Numbered from the stretch's first letter, positions 26,176 through 35,502 are shown. The stretch is DNA of 64,000 nt from UBA6055 sp965203755 (GCA_965203755.1 OZ241910.1:620001-684000), one strand, 5' to 3'. Program-made: numbers and translations. Notes: generated from the sequence alone by a model not told the origin.

Positions 26176-28173
26176 CTAGCCGCCGCTCTCAAAATACCAT
26201 TGTTCGGGCATGAACATGACCCATTGGCGATAGCTCCAACTCCACTGACCGGTAGTGTCATTGGGCGGCGTGTTCTTCAGATTCGTCTTGAAGAGCAAAG
26301 GCTGCGGCGGCCGCTGTATCGTGCCGATCTGATACAGGCCTTCAAAGGATTTCTTGAAGAATTCCTTGCCCAAGGCCAGCCATTCTGCCGAGCCATAGGG
26401 CGCATCCAAAAATTCTTCACCGAGATTCCACAAGTCTTGGATTTCCTGCGGCGGCTTTTCGCCTTCTTCGCCGTCGCTTTGCAGCCACTCGCGCCACAAA
26501 TGCCCAGAAGCGCGAGCGCCCCAATGCGGCCGCGTATTGCCAAGCCCATTGGCGACTTCGCCAATATCCAGAATATCAGCGCCCCAAGCCGCCAGATCAA
26601 CCTTGTTGCCATTCCGCAGTTCACTGTACAGACCAATTTCAATCAGTTTGTAGTTGGTCTTAACGCCAACCTCATTCCAGTAGTCGGTCACCAGTTCGCC
26701 GATTTTCTGCCAGGCATCTTCTGGCACAGAGACCTGGAAGTTGAGGAAGAGGGTTTCGCCGTCGGGACGCAGACGGAAGCCGTCGGCGCCGCGTTGGTCA
26801 AGTCCCATCTCGTCCAGCAGCTGATTGGCCAAATCGGGATCGTACTGGGCATAGTTGGTCGTCATCCACGGTTCATAAAAAGCGGAGGTCGGCACCATGG
26901 CGGTTTGCGATGGATTCGCCAAGCCGAAGTAGACCAGTTCGTTGATTTCCTCGCGGTTGATGGCGACCGACATCGCCTGACGGAAACGAACATCCCAGAA
27001 AATCTCGCGCAGAGGCAGGTTTTCGGTGGTGAAATTGAACATAATCGAATACTCGTTGCCGCGGCTGTATTCGGCCAGCGCGGTGCGATAATTGCCGGCT
27101 TCCTCGTTTTCACGATAGGTCGGGAAACTCAAAAGCGTCCCCCAGCCAAAGTGCGTGTATTCCCCGGCAATCGCCTTCAAATCCTGAACTTGCAGGTCTT
27201 CGACCAGGATGCGGCGCAGGCTGTCGGTATAGGGCAGCTGATTGCCGGCCGTATCGACCTTGAAGAAGTAGGGATTGCGCTCATAGAGCTTGTTGCCGAA
27301 GGTGTCTTCGCTGACAAAGACGAAGGTATTCAGCGTCGGCGCGTAGGCATCCTGTTCGGCGCCCAGATTCCAGGTGAAGTTGTAGGGCGTCATCTTGGCG
27401 TTGAACATCTGCCCCCAGCTTTCATAGCCCAGTTCGGCGGCCAGTTCATCGGCATCGGGATTGTAGTCGATGTGGAACTGCTGGAAGTAGTGCGCCGGGC
27501 GGAAGCCGCGGTTGCCGACCTCGCTGCCCAAAGCAATCGACAGAGTCGGGCGCGGTTCAGCGTAGGTATAGCGCACAGTCGTTTCGTCGATGACTTCAAA
27601 CTGCGGCAGTTCGCCATCGACGGCCCAGGGGCCGCCTGGCGCTGGCGTCAGGTCGCTGTTGCCCAGCACATCTTCGAAGTAGAAACGGAAATCTTCGGCG
27701 GTGAAGGGCTCGCCATCCGACCATTTATGCCCTTGGCGCAGGTGAATGGTGAAGGTGGTCTGGTCGTCGGAGATTTCAAAGGCTTGGGCGATGTTGGGGA
27801 TGATGGTTTGCAGGTCGGTATCAATGGTCAGCAGCTTTTGCAGGCGCATCTCCAGCACATCCCAGCCACAGCAGGTTGGGTTAGTAGACGGACCGGCAAG
27901 CTCGCCGCCGTACTCGCCAACAGCTTCCAAAGGCTGGACGACAACCGGCTGCGCTGGCAGACGCTCCTCGACCGGCGGCAGTTCCCCAGCGGCGACCCGT
28001 TCGGCCAGCATCGGCGCTTCGCCCCAGCTTTCAATCGAATCGCCGGTGGCGGCCGTATAGGCATCGAGGCTGGCGTACTGCGATGGGTAGACCCTTTCGC
28101 CCATATCTTGCGCCAGTACATTCGCGGACATAACGGCTGTTGCGATGAGCAGCAAAATAAGAACTCGTTTCAT
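26176..28173 (-). CDS. Extracellular solute-binding protein, family 5 (Opp/Dpp type)
   Basis: A 665-residue secreted binding protein with a signal peptide cleaved near residue 21 (VLAQ). No lipobox cysteine is evident at the cleavage site, so its anchoring is unclear. Family 5 features include FTIHLRQGHKWSDGEPFTAEDF (~140-161) and the C-terminal lobe with MGLDQRGADGFRL. At ~645 mature residues it is larger than most peptide-binding proteins and closer to oligosaccharide-binding relatives. It should deliver ligand to the permeases encoded divergently at 29540-31682. The start is preceded by AAAGGA and overlapped by a 19-codon frame. Confidence 0.88.
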   Translation of the reverse strand: MKRVLILLLIATAVMSANVLAQDMGERVYPSQYASLDAYTAATGDSIESWGEAPMLAERVAAGELPPVEERLPAQPVVVQPLEAVGEYGGELAGPSTNPTCCGWDVLEMRLQKLLTIDTDLQTIIPNIAQAFEISDDQTTFTIHLRQGHKWSDGEPFTAEDFRFYFEDVLGNSDLTPAPGGPWAVDGELPQFEVIDETTVRYTYAEPRPTLSIALGSEVGNRGFRPAHYFQQFHIDYNPDADELAAELGYESWGQMFNAKMTPYNFTWNLGAEQDAYAPTLNTFVFVSEDTFGNKLYERNPYFFKVDTAGNQLPYTDSLRRILVEDLQVQDLKAIAGEYTHFGWGTLLSFPTYRENEEAGNYRTALAEYSRGNEYSIMFNFTTENLPLREIFWDVRFRQAMSVAINREEINELVYFGLANPSQTAMVPTSAFYEPWMTTNYAQYDPDLANQLLDEMGLDQRGADGFRLRPDGETLFLNFQVSVPEDAWQKIGELVTDYWNEVGVKTNYKLIEIGLYSELRNGNKVDLAAWGADILDIGEVANGLGNTRPHWGARASGHLWREWLQSDGEEGEKPPQEIQDLWNLGEEFLDAPYGSAEWLALGKEFFKKSFEGLYQIGTIQRPPQPLLFKTNLKNTPPNDTTGQWSWSYRQWVMFMPEQWYFESGG

Positions 28174-28229
28174 GGGAGGATTCCTTTCGTCAATACTTTA
28201 ATAGAAACGAATTTCGATTGGCATTGCAT
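28170..28229 (-). CDS. Possible 19-residue leader peptide ahead of the binding protein
   Basis: The frame MQCQSKFVSIKVLTKGILP begins after AGGAGGTG and AAGG sequences at the end of the enolase-family gene. It stops with TGA overlapping the binding-protein ATG (ATGA). It could couple translation of the two genes. A frame this short can occur by chance. Confidence 0.3.
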   Translation of the reverse strand: MQCQSKFVSIKVLTKGILP

Positions 28230-28253
28230 CTTGCCTTGTTCACCTCCTGCGGT

Positions 28254-29348
28254 CTATTTGATCTCATACGGCGCCAGCGCGTCCCAATCAAACTGGACGC
28301 CATGCCCGGGCGCATTGGGCGCGTCCATGATGCCATCCTCCAGCTTAGGCGGATTTTTCATAAAACGCTCCAGGCCAAAGCTATGCACTTCTAAAAATGA
28401 GGCATTGGGGATCGCCGCTAGCAAATGCAGATGAAGCTCATGGACGCCGTGCGATGTAACTGGCAGATTGTGAGCATAGGCCAGCTTGGCGACCCGCATC
28501 CAGTTGGTGATGCCGCCGATGTTGGAGACATCGGGTTCGGGGAAGGCGATTTTGCCGGTTTCGATGATGTGCCGAAACTCATAAATCGTATGCAGATTCT
28601 CACCCGATGCGATTGGCAGGCCGCCTTCCTGGGCAATCCGCGCCATGCCCGGATAGTCGTCCGGTATCGTCGGCTCTTCCAGCCAATAGACATCATATTC
28701 CTGGAGCCGGCGGGCGGCGCGGATGGACTGCTCGACCGTCCAGCGCATATTGGCGTCCACCATCAGCGGCATATCGGGCCCGATATACTCCCGAAGGGCC
28801 TGCACCCGCTCCAGGTCTTCCGAAAGTTTGCCGCGCCCAACCTTCATCTTAATCGCCCGAAATCCTTTTTCGATATTGAGGCGCGTCTGCTCGATCAACT
28901 CCTCTGTGTCCAGTTGCAGGTCAATGCCGCCGGCATAGGCGCGCGCCTGGCCGGAATGCCCGCCCAGCAGCTGCCACAGCGGCTTGCTTTCCTGATGCCC
29001 CTTGAGGTCCCATAGGGCAATGTCCACGGCTGACATGGCAAAGGAAGCCAGCCCGCCGCGTCCCACATAATGCAGCTGCCACCACATCCGCTCCCAGATG
29101 GCGTCAATGCGGTCGGCGTTGGCATGCAGCAGCAGCGGCTTGAGTTCGCGCTGGATGAGCGACTGTATCGCCGCGCCGCCGCGCCCAATCGTATAGGTAT
29201 AGCCGCAGCCTTTCAGTCCGCATTCAGTCTGCAAGATGACCAGAACGACCTCAAAGCAGGTATGGACGCCATGGGTGGCGTCGGTCATGGCATGACGCAA
29301 GGGCAAGACATAATGTCTGCTTTCCATGTTTTTGACGATCATGCTCAT
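28254..29348 (-). CDS. Enolase-superfamily (mandelate racemase type) dehydratase/cycloisomerase
   Basis: A 364-residue MR/MLE-family enzyme abstracting a proton alpha to a carboxylate. Catalytic residues are visible: KMK (167-169), metal ligands D198 (MVDAN), E224 (WLEEP) and E250 (SGEN), and the general-base histidine H300 (TSHGVHE). The family includes sugar-acid dehydratases and 3,6-anhydro-L-galactonate cycloisomerase; the latter would fit the neighbouring GH117-like genes, but specificity cannot be read from the motifs. The ATG at 29348 has GAGGA upstream. It is first gene of the minus-strand operon running to 21538. Confidence 0.88.
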   Translation of the reverse strand: MSMIVKNMESRHYVLPLRHAMTDATHGVHTCFEVVLVILQTECGLKGCGYTYTIGRGGAAIQSLIQRELKPLLLHANADRIDAIWERMWWQLHYVGRGGLASFAMSAVDIALWDLKGHQESKPLWQLLGGHSGQARAYAGGIDLQLDTEELIEQTRLNIEKGFRAIKMKVGRGKLSEDLERVQALREYIGPDMPLMVDANMRWTVEQSIRAARRLQEYDVYWLEEPTIPDDYPGMARIAQEGGLPIASGENLHTIYEFRHIIETGKIAFPEPDVSNIGGITNWMRVAKLAYAHNLPVTSHGVHELHLHLLAAIPNASFLEVHSFGLERFMKNPPKLEDGIMDAPNAPGHGVQFDWDALAPYEIK

Positions 29349-29391
29349 AGCCGTCCTCAATGACGTTCGGCGGTGAACAAAAGATAATAGC

Positions 29392-29459
29392 AAAATATCG
29401 GATTTGCGAGAAATTGTCAAGTGTATATTGTTGACAATCTGCGATTTTGCCTGTATCAT
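29392..29459. promoter_or_regulatory. Divergent promoters with shared GntR-type operator
   Basis: Plus strand: TTGACA (29431-29436), 17 bp, TATCAT (29454-29459), driving the permease operon. Minus strand: TTGACA (29420-29415), 17 bp, TATTTT (29397-29392), driving the enolase/binding-protein operon. The two -35 hexamers face away from each other inside a perfect inverted repeat, ATTGTCAA-N10-TTGACAAT (29413-29438). ATTGTTGACAAT (29427-29438) matches the TTGTnnACAA palindromes at 19051 and 35538. One bound dimer could block both directions. Confidence 0.72.
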
Positions 29460-29539
29460 TATGGAAACTGCGTATGATTAGTGAGAGTTCCGCCTGCAAA
29501 AATGCCGAAACAGATTAGCGTTCACAAAGGCGCCGGCTG

Positions 29540-30535
29540 ATGAGACTGTATATTTTTCGGCGATTGTCTTCCACGGTTTTTTTGCTGTGGGTGCTTTCGG
29601 TGGTCATCTTTATCGTGATTCAACTGCCGCCGGGCGATTTTTTGGCCACCCGCATTGCCCGCCTGGAGCAAGCCGGCGACCAGCCTAGCAAGGACCAAGT
29701 CGAAAACCTGCGCCGACAGTATGGATTGGATTTACCGACGCACGAGCGTTATTTCAAATGGTTCGGGCAGGTGTTTCGAGGCCACTTTGGCTTTTCATTT
29801 GACTACGAAAAACCGGTGCGCGATTTGATTGGCGAACGGCTGGCGCTGACCTTCACCGTCGCCATTTTCAGCGCTGTCTTTACCTATGCTCTGGGCATTC
29901 CCATCGGCATCTATTCAGCGACGCATCAGTATTCTATTGGCGATTACATCGCCTCGATAGTCGGCTTTATTGGCTTAGCTGTTCCCAATTTTATGCTGGC
30001 GCTCATCCTTTTGTACATCGCCTTCAAGCACTTTGGCCTTAATCTGACCGGCCTGTTTTCACCAGAGTATCTGGATGCGCCTTGGAGTTGGGCGAAAGTT
30101 AGCGATCTGCTGCTCCATCTGCCCGTTCCAATCTTAGTAGTCGGCACCGCCGGTGCAGCCGGCCTGATACGGGTGCTGCGCGCCACGCTGCTTGATGAAC
30201 TCAGCAAGCAGTATGTCATCACCGCCCGCAGCAAAGGCGTCGGCGAAGTCAGGCTGCTCTTCAAATATCCGGTGCGGGTGGCGATGAATCCGATTGTCAG
30301 CAGCTTTGCCTGGCTGTTCCCGTCCTTGATTTCCAGCGGCGCGATTGCTGCCTATGTGCTGGGTTTGCAGACGGCCGGGCCGATGCTGATACGGGCCTTG
30401 AAAACACAGGATACCTACCTAGCGGCAACGCTGCTGATGTTTATGGCCATCCTGACGGTAATTGGCACAACGGTTTCCGATATCCTGCTAAGCGTGGTGG
30501 ATCCGCGCATTCGGATAGAACGGAGCATGAATTGA
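29540..30535 (+). CDS. Oligopeptide-type ABC importer permease (DppB/OppB-like)
   Basis: A 331-residue inner-membrane permease with about six helices. The N-terminal YIFRRLSSTVFLLWVLSVVIF is typical of DppB proteins, and the EAA-type cytoplasmic loop is LLDELSKQYVITARSKGVGE (~217-236). It forms the channel with the next gene's product and receives energy from the ATPases at 19078-21160. The AAAGG before the ATG follows a ~74-nt leader. It is first gene of the plus-strand operon containing the regulator. Confidence 0.9.
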   Translation: MRLYIFRRLSSTVFLLWVLSVVIFIVIQLPPGDFLATRIARLEQAGDQPSKDQVENLRRQYGLDLPTHERYFKWFGQVFRGHFGFSFDYEKPVRDLIGERLALTFTVAIFSAVFTYALGIPIGIYSATHQYSIGDYIASIVGFIGLAVPNFMLALILLYIAFKHFGLNLTGLFSPEYLDAPWSWAKVSDLLLHLPVPILVVGTAGAAGLIRVLRATLLDELSKQYVITARSKGVGEVRLLFKYPVRVAMNPIVSSFAWLFPSLISSGAIAAYVLGLQTAGPMLIRALKTQDTYLAATLLMFMAILTVIGTTVSDILLSVVDPRIRIERSMN

Positions 30536-30548
30536 TGAGGGCAGATCC

Positions 30549-31682
30549 ATGCTGCGGAGAATAGGCCTGAAGCGAAGAAAGACATCTGTCTATGACGAGG
30601 ACTATTATCTGGTCTCGCAATGGCAGCTGATGTGGCGCAAGTTCCGCCGCCATCGTCTGGCGATGCCCTCGCTGGCGGTCATCCTCTTCCTGTATTCGCT
30701 GGCGATTTTTCCTGAATTTTTTGCCATCAACGACCATTATAAACGTCACGTTAGTTATGCCAAAGCGCCGCCGCACACCCTGCATTTTGTCGATGAGAAC
30801 GGCAACTTCCATCCAGTTCCCTTCATTTATGAACTCAAGCAGGAACTGGATATGTCGACCTTAGAGCGGCATTACACCGAAGACATCTCCACGCGCTATC
30901 ATCTGAAGTTCTTTGTCGAAGGTGAGCCTTACCAATTATTAGGTCTCTTTGACACCAGCATTCATCTGGTAGGCGTGGACGAGCCGGCGGTCTTCTTCCC
31001 CTTCGGCGCCGACGAACAGGGACGCGACCTCTATTCGCGGACGATTCATGCCGCGCGGATTTCGCTTACGATTGGATTCCTTGGCGCGGTGACCGGCTTT
31101 TATCTCGGCTGTCTCTTCGGCGGCATCTCCGGCTATTTCGGCGGCACGGTTGATTTGATGATTCAACGTTTGATTGAATTCCTCATCTCGATACCAGAAA
31201 TCCCGCTTTTGATGGCGCTTTCCGCGGCCCTGCCGGTTGAATGGGACACAACCCAGATATTCTTTGGACTTACATTTGTGCTGGCGGCTTTGCGCTGGCC
31301 TTGGCTGGCGCGGGCGGTGCGCGGCAAACTGCTGGAACTGCGCGAGGCCGATTTTATTATGGCCGCCCGCATTTCCAACATGAGCGGCTTGGGCATCATC
31401 ATCAAGCACCTATTGCCTTCCTTCGCCAGCTATTTGATTGTCATCATCAGTCTGGCCGTGCCAGCCATGATCCTGGCGGAAACGGGGCTTAGTTTCCTAG
31501 GAATCGGCATTCGACCACCGGCGGTAAGCTGGGGCGTTTTATTGCAGGACGCCCAAAATATCCGCGCCCTAAGCCAAAGCCCGTGGCTGCTGATTCCGGG
31601 GCTGTTTGTTATCGTTACCGTTTTGAGTTTTAATTTTCTCGGCGATGGACTGCGCGACGCCGCCGACCCCTATAAACAGTAA
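30549..31682 (+). CDS. Oligopeptide-type ABC importer permease (DppC/OppC-like)
   Basis: A 377-residue second permease. After the first helix (~35-56) it has an unusually long extracytoplasmic loop (~58-155) before the core helices, ending in the family motif FGADEQGRDLYSR (~156-168). The EAA loop is LREADFIMAARISNMSGLGI (~262-281), and the C-terminus NFLGDGLRDAADPYK is a DppC hallmark. GAGG precedes the ATG. The gene is 13 bp from the partner permease and 18 bp from the regulator gene. Confidence 0.9.
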   Translation: MLRRIGLKRRKTSVYDEDYYLVSQWQLMWRKFRRHRLAMPSLAVILFLYSLAIFPEFFAINDHYKRHVSYAKAPPHTLHFVDENGNFHPVPFIYELKQELDMSTLERHYTEDISTRYHLKFFVEGEPYQLLGLFDTSIHLVGVDEPAVFFPFGADEQGRDLYSRTIHAARISLTIGFLGAVTGFYLGCLFGGISGYFGGTVDLMIQRLIEFLISIPEIPLLMALSAALPVEWDTTQIFFGLTFVLAALRWPWLARAVRGKLLELREADFIMAARISNMSGLGIIIKHLLPSFASYLIVIISLAVPAMILAETGLSFLGIGIRPPAVSWGVLLQDAQNIRALSQSPWLLIPGLFVIVTVLSFNFLGDGLRDAADPYKQ

Positions 31683-31700
31683 GCAAGGTAAAAGGACAAG

Positions 31701-32309
31701 ATGCCCGCATTCGAGATTTATCGGACATTGCCGGAACAGATTGCCGCCCGACTGCAACAAGAGGTGCTTTCAAGCAAACTCAAACCGGGCGACCCGCTGC
31801 GAGAGATGGATTTGTCGGAGCGCTTCGGGGTCAGCCGCGGCCCCATCCGCGAGGCCTTTCGCCAGCTGACCCAGCAGGGGCTGCTTGTCCTGGAGCCCAA
31901 CAAGGGCGTTCGGGTCGCCCAAAATCCAAGCGTCGAAGTCCGGCCGCTCGTCGTCCAGCTTCGCCGCAAAATCGAAACCTTTGTCCTCGACAGCATTTTT
32001 GACCGCATTACGGCCGCTGATCTGGCGGTATGGGATGAAATACTTGCGGACATCAAGGCGGCCTGCGAATCAAACGATGTCGATGCCCTGACCGAACATG
32101 ACCTTCGGTTTCATCGCGCCATTATTCAAAGCCATGATGACAAAGACCTGTTCACGCTCTGGCAGCCGATTATGATGCGGATGCTAATGCACTACCATCG
32201 CCTTGATGACATTATGGAAAGCTACCGCGAACACAAACGAATCCTCGACGCGATCCATAACGGGCAAAAAGAGGAAGCCATTCAAGCATTGGAAAACAAT
32301 ATCCAGTAG
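31701..32309 (+). CDS. GntR-family regulator with FCD domain
   Basis: A 202-residue transcription factor: winged helix-turn-helix (~10-72, with LSERFGVSRGPIREAFRQL) and an all-helical FCD effector domain (~83-200) with metal-type residues D134, H138 and H178. FCD regulators usually sense sugar acids or carboxylates and bind palindromes with GT...AC cores, which fits the TTGTnnACAA sites at 19051, 29427 and 35538. The link is inferred from position and motif. AAAGGA precedes the ATG. It lies in the permease operon, so it would be autoregulated. Confidence 0.9.
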   Translation: MPAFEIYRTLPEQIAARLQQEVLSSKLKPGDPLREMDLSERFGVSRGPIREAFRQLTQQGLLVLEPNKGVRVAQNPSVEVRPLVVQLRRKIETFVLDSIFDRITAADLAVWDEILADIKAACESNDVDALTEHDLRFHRAIIQSHDDKDLFTLWQPIMMRMLMHYHRLDDIMESYREHKRILDAIHNGQKEEAIQALENNIQ

Positions 32310-32411
32310 CGAGGTCTTGCAAGAACCGCGCCTATCCGCCAATGCGAGCGAAATCAACTTTATTCAGCAGCGCCAGGTTTGGACTGCCGCGCTGACAGAC
32401 AGGAACACACC

Positions 32412-33428
32412 ATGACGCAGGCGGCTTTTTATGAAGGAAATCGGAAGATACGGATTGGCAGCCAGGACCCGGCTGCGCCCGGCTATGGCGAAGCGCAGTT
32501 AAAAGTTTCGCACTGCGGCATCTGCGGCACTGACCTGCACATCTTCCACGGCGCGATGGACAAGCGGGTCACCATGCCGCAAGTGCTTGGTCACGAGATG
32601 TCCGGGACGGTACACCGGCTGGGTGAAGCTGTCGAACATTTCAGGATTGGCGACCGGGTGACGGTCATGCCGCTGGCGCCCTGCGGCGATTGTCCGGCCT
32701 GCGCGGCCGGCCATCAGCATATTTGCCATCATCTCAAGTTCATGGGCATTGATACCCCTGGAGCCTTTCAAACTTACTGGACTGTCCCAGCCAGCGCCGT
32801 CTGCCGACTGCCGGACAGCCTGTCCCTGAAACATGGCGCTTTGATTGAACCCTTGGCGGTGGCCTGTCACGATGTGCGCTTGGCTGCCGTTAAGGAAGGC
32901 GACCAAGTGGTGGTTCTGGGCGGCGGCCCAATTGGCATGCTGGTGGCGCTGGTGGCGCAGCAGGCCGGCGCCGATGTGATTCTGTCGGAGATTAATCCCT
33001 ACCGCGTTGAACTGGCGCGAAGCCTCAATATGGAAGCCATCAACCCGCGCGAAACCGATTTGACTGCGCTTGTCATGCAAAAGACCCATCATGCCGGCGC
33101 CGATGTTGTATTTGAAGTATCGGGTTCACCGGCCGGCGCCGCCGTGATGACCGAACTGCTCCGCACGCGCGGTCTGGCTGTTGTGGTGGCGATTTTTGCC
33201 CAAGCGCCTAAAATAGACTTGTTCCGTTTCTTCTGGCGCGAGCTTCGCTTGCAGGGAGTGCGGGTTTATGAACCGCAGGATTTCACGGACGCCATTGCGC
33301 TGGCGGCATCGAGAAGACTGCCGCTGGATGAATTGATTACCGACCTGCGCCCATTAAGCGCCTTGAAATCCGGCTTTGAGGACATGGAAAAAGGCGGGCA
33401 AGTGATGAAAATACTGTTGGAGATCTAA
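32412..33428 (+). CDS. Zinc-dependent alcohol/polyol dehydrogenase (MDR family)
   Basis: A 338-residue medium-chain dehydrogenase from the ATG at 32412 (AGGAAC upstream); the longer reading to 32379 is not supported. Catalytic zinc ligands are C38 (CGICGTD) and H61-E62 (GHEM); structural zinc cysteines are C91, C94, C97 and C105. The Rossmann motif is LGGGPIGML (~173-181). It resembles threonine- and sorbitol-dehydrogenase-like enzymes that oxidise sugar alcohols or sugar acids with NAD(P). Its place in the regulon suggests a role in oxidising a released monosaccharide or its acid. It ends directly before the SDR gene. Confidence 0.88.
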   Translation: MTQAAFYEGNRKIRIGSQDPAAPGYGEAQLKVSHCGICGTDLHIFHGAMDKRVTMPQVLGHEMSGTVHRLGEAVEHFRIGDRVTVMPLAPCGDCPACAAGHQHICHHLKFMGIDTPGAFQTYWTVPASAVCRLPDSLSLKHGALIEPLAVACHDVRLAAVKEGDQVVVLGGGPIGMLVALVAQQAGADVILSEINPYRVELARSLNMEAINPRETDLTALVMQKTHHAGADVVFEVSGSPAGAAVMTELLRTRGLAVVVAIFAQAPKIDLFRFFWRELRLQGVRVYEPQDFTDAIALAASRRLPLDELITDLRPLSALKSGFEDMEKGGQVMKILLEI

Positions 33429-34199
33429 ATGAATGTGCTTGATATGTTCCGTCTGGACGGAAAAACGGCGCTGGTGACCGGCGCCCGGCGCGGCATCGGC
33501 AAAGCTATGGCGACAGCCCTGGCAGAAGCCGGCGCCGATATTGTGGCGGTCAGCGCCAATCTTGAGACATCGGGCAGTGATATCGAAAACGCAGTCACTG
33601 CGCTTGGGCGAAAATTTGCCGGCTACCGATGCGATTTTTCAGACCGCGCCGCCGTCTACCGCTTTATCGACCAAGCAGCCGGCAATCACCCGGTCATTGA
33701 TATTCTGGTCAACAATGCCGGCACGGTGCTCCGTGAACCGGCGGCGCGGCATTCGGATGCTTGGTGGGACAAAACCATTGAGGTCAACTTAAACGCGCAA
33801 TTTGTCCTTAGCCGCGAGTTCGGCAAACAGATGTTAGCCCGTGGCCGCGGCAAAATCATCTTTACTGCCTCGCTGCTCACCTTCCAAGGCGGCATCACCG
33901 TCCCCGGCTATTCAGCCAGCAAAGGCGGCATCGGCCAGCTAGCCAAAGCGCTGGCCAACGAATGGGCGGCTCATGGAGTCCAGGTCAATGCGATTGCGCC
34001 CGGATACGTTCGCACCGACAATACCGAAGCGCTGCAAAACAATCCAGCCCGCTACCAAGCCATCCTGGAGCGAATCCCGGCCGGACGCTGGGGCGAAATT
34101 GATGATTTTAAGGGGCCGGCTGTGTTCTTGGCCTCGCCGGCATCCGATTTTGTCAATGGCGAAATCCTCGTCGTCGACGGCGGCTGGATGGGACGCTAA
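33429..34199 (+). CDS. SDR oxidoreductase, KduD-like
   Basis: A 256-residue classical short-chain dehydrogenase with cofactor loop TGARRGIGKA (17-26), NNAG (~94-97) and the active-site pair YSASKGG (Tyr/Lys). The opening FRLDGKTALVTGARRGIGKAM strongly recalls 2-dehydro-3-deoxy-D-gluconate 5-dehydrogenase (KduD) and gluconate 5-dehydrogenase. GGAG lies just before the ATG. It could act on 2-keto-3-deoxy sugar acids produced by the enolase-family enzyme; that link is inference. It is convergent with a GH117-like gene. Confidence 0.85.
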   Translation: MNVLDMFRLDGKTALVTGARRGIGKAMATALAEAGADIVAVSANLETSGSDIENAVTALGRKFAGYRCDFSDRAAVYRFIDQAAGNHPVIDILVNNAGTVLREPAARHSDAWWDKTIEVNLNAQFVLSREFGKQMLARGRGKIIFTASLLTFQGGITVPGYSASKGGIGQLAKALANEWAAHGVQVNAIAPGYVRTDNTEALQNNPARYQAILERIPAGRWGEIDDFKGPAVFLASPASDFVNGEILVVDGGWMGR

Positions 34200-34215
34200 C
34201 CGCGCCGCAGGCGGG

Positions 34216-35457
34216 TTAAGCCTGGCTGATGATGGTTGGCCGGTCAACTTGATTCTGTTCTTGCAGAATCCGTTCTTTCCAACTTTCGGGGAGTGCGGTG
34301 ACTCGCTGAAACCAGGTGTCTTCACTATAGCGCACATTGCTGCGCTTAAATTCGGGGCGCTGCACATCGCGGCTGAGGTCACAGTCAAAGCGAATAATAA
34401 AGCAGTTTTTGTCCGGGCCGCCACCGAGCGGGTTAATGTGGCTCAAGCCCCAGGTAATGCCGCGGCCGTCTCCATTATCGGCAAAGGCATCGGGACAAAA
34501 AGGGCCCGGCGCCACTGGGGGCAGCTGCACATGGGCTTTCGGCTCAAAATTTAACCCATCGGCTGCATACTGCACCGTGTCCTTCTCGGGTCCGTCCAAA
34601 ATCAGCAAAGCCGCAATGCCATCCTGATAGGGCCACAGCATGGTCTCATGTCCTGAATTGGTTACTGGATTAACATCGGCTTTGACATAGGGACCAGCGG
34701 GGTTTTCGGCAATGGCGACTCCCTGTGCCCGCAGCAGATTGCCACGGCTTTTATCGACCGGCGCCCCTTTGTAATAAACCCAGATTTTTCCTTGATACAC
34801 CAGCGGATAGGGGTCATGGATGGCACAGCTGTCCCATTCCCCAGCCGCGCCCTGCTCAATCACCGGCCGGTCCAGCCGCGTCCATGGGCCATCTGGAGAA
34901 TCGGCCCATGCCATGCTGACGTTGACGCAATCGTTCTGGCGCCAAATGGCGGTAAAGGTTTGATAATAGAGATAATAACGACCGCGAAAAGCTAAAATAT
35001 CGGGCGTCGAAAGTGACCTGTCACCATAGTTGCCTTTGGGCGCCCGCGCCACCGCGACTCCCTGTTCCTCCCAATGAAAGCCATCTTTGGATGTGGCATA
35101 GCAAATATCCGCCAGGTCCCAGTCTACAATCGGGATTTCGTCGCTTGCCTGGTCGATATTGAATTGCCCGGCCGGGTCAGCCTGCGTCCGCCGCCGTGTG
35201 TACCAAACATAATAGTCATCGCCTATTTTCAGCACTTTGGACGGGTCGCGGCGAGAAACAGACATAGCCGATTCATCCTTGCCGATACCGGTGATGCGCG
35301 AGTATTTGAAGGTCGTATAAAAGGGGTTGCCAAGGTCTTGCCGCGGCGTCCATAGATCATAGAGACGCGCGGTTGCCTGGCTGATTGGGCGGTCGGTCGG
35401 CTTTTGCGGCGGCAGACGGCTGGGAAAAGCAGTTGGGGATAGATTCGCTTCGTTCAT
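34216..35457 (-). CDS. GH117-like beta-propeller glycosidase (single domain)
   Basis: 413 residues from the ATG at 35457, which has GAGGA upstream; the track to 35508 enters the leader. Motifs are RRDPS (69-73), YGDRSLSTPD (144-153), DSCAIHDP (209-216) and NSGHE (267-271), then GPEKDTVQYAADGLNFE and ITWGLSH. It is cytoplasmic by absence of a signal peptide. Two positions that are VFTPD and SHKVHDP in the tandem paralogue are LSTPD and SCAIHDP here, so its specificity may differ. It is transcribed from its own operator-controlled promoter, divergent from the GMC oxidoreductase. Confidence 0.78.
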   Translation of the reverse strand: MNEANLSPTAFPSRLPPQKPTDRPISQATARLYDLWTPRQDLGNPFYTTFKYSRITGIGKDESAMSVSRRDPSKVLKIGDDYYVWYTRRRTQADPAGQFNIDQASDEIPIVDWDLADICYATSKDGFHWEEQGVAVARAPKGNYGDRSLSTPDILAFRGRYYLYYQTFTAIWRQNDCVNVSMAWADSPDGPWTRLDRPVIEQGAAGEWDSCAIHDPYPLVYQGKIWVYYKGAPVDKSRGNLLRAQGVAIAENPAGPYVKADVNPVTNSGHETMLWPYQDGIAALLILDGPEKDTVQYAADGLNFEPKAHVQLPPVAPGPFCPDAFADNGDGRGITWGLSHINPLGGGPDKNCFIIRFDCDLSRDVQRPEFKRSNVRYSEDTWFQRVTALPESWKERILQEQNQVDRPTIISQA

Positions 35458-35502
35458 TATTCCTCGCAAAATGTTCTTGTTATTCGCACAAGTCGAGCCG
35501 AA

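Noticed and set aside
26200..28434. 744-codon plus-strand ORF
   Set aside because: It is antisense to the solute-binding protein gene, whose family motifs and signal peptide are clear; the antisense translation resembles nothing.
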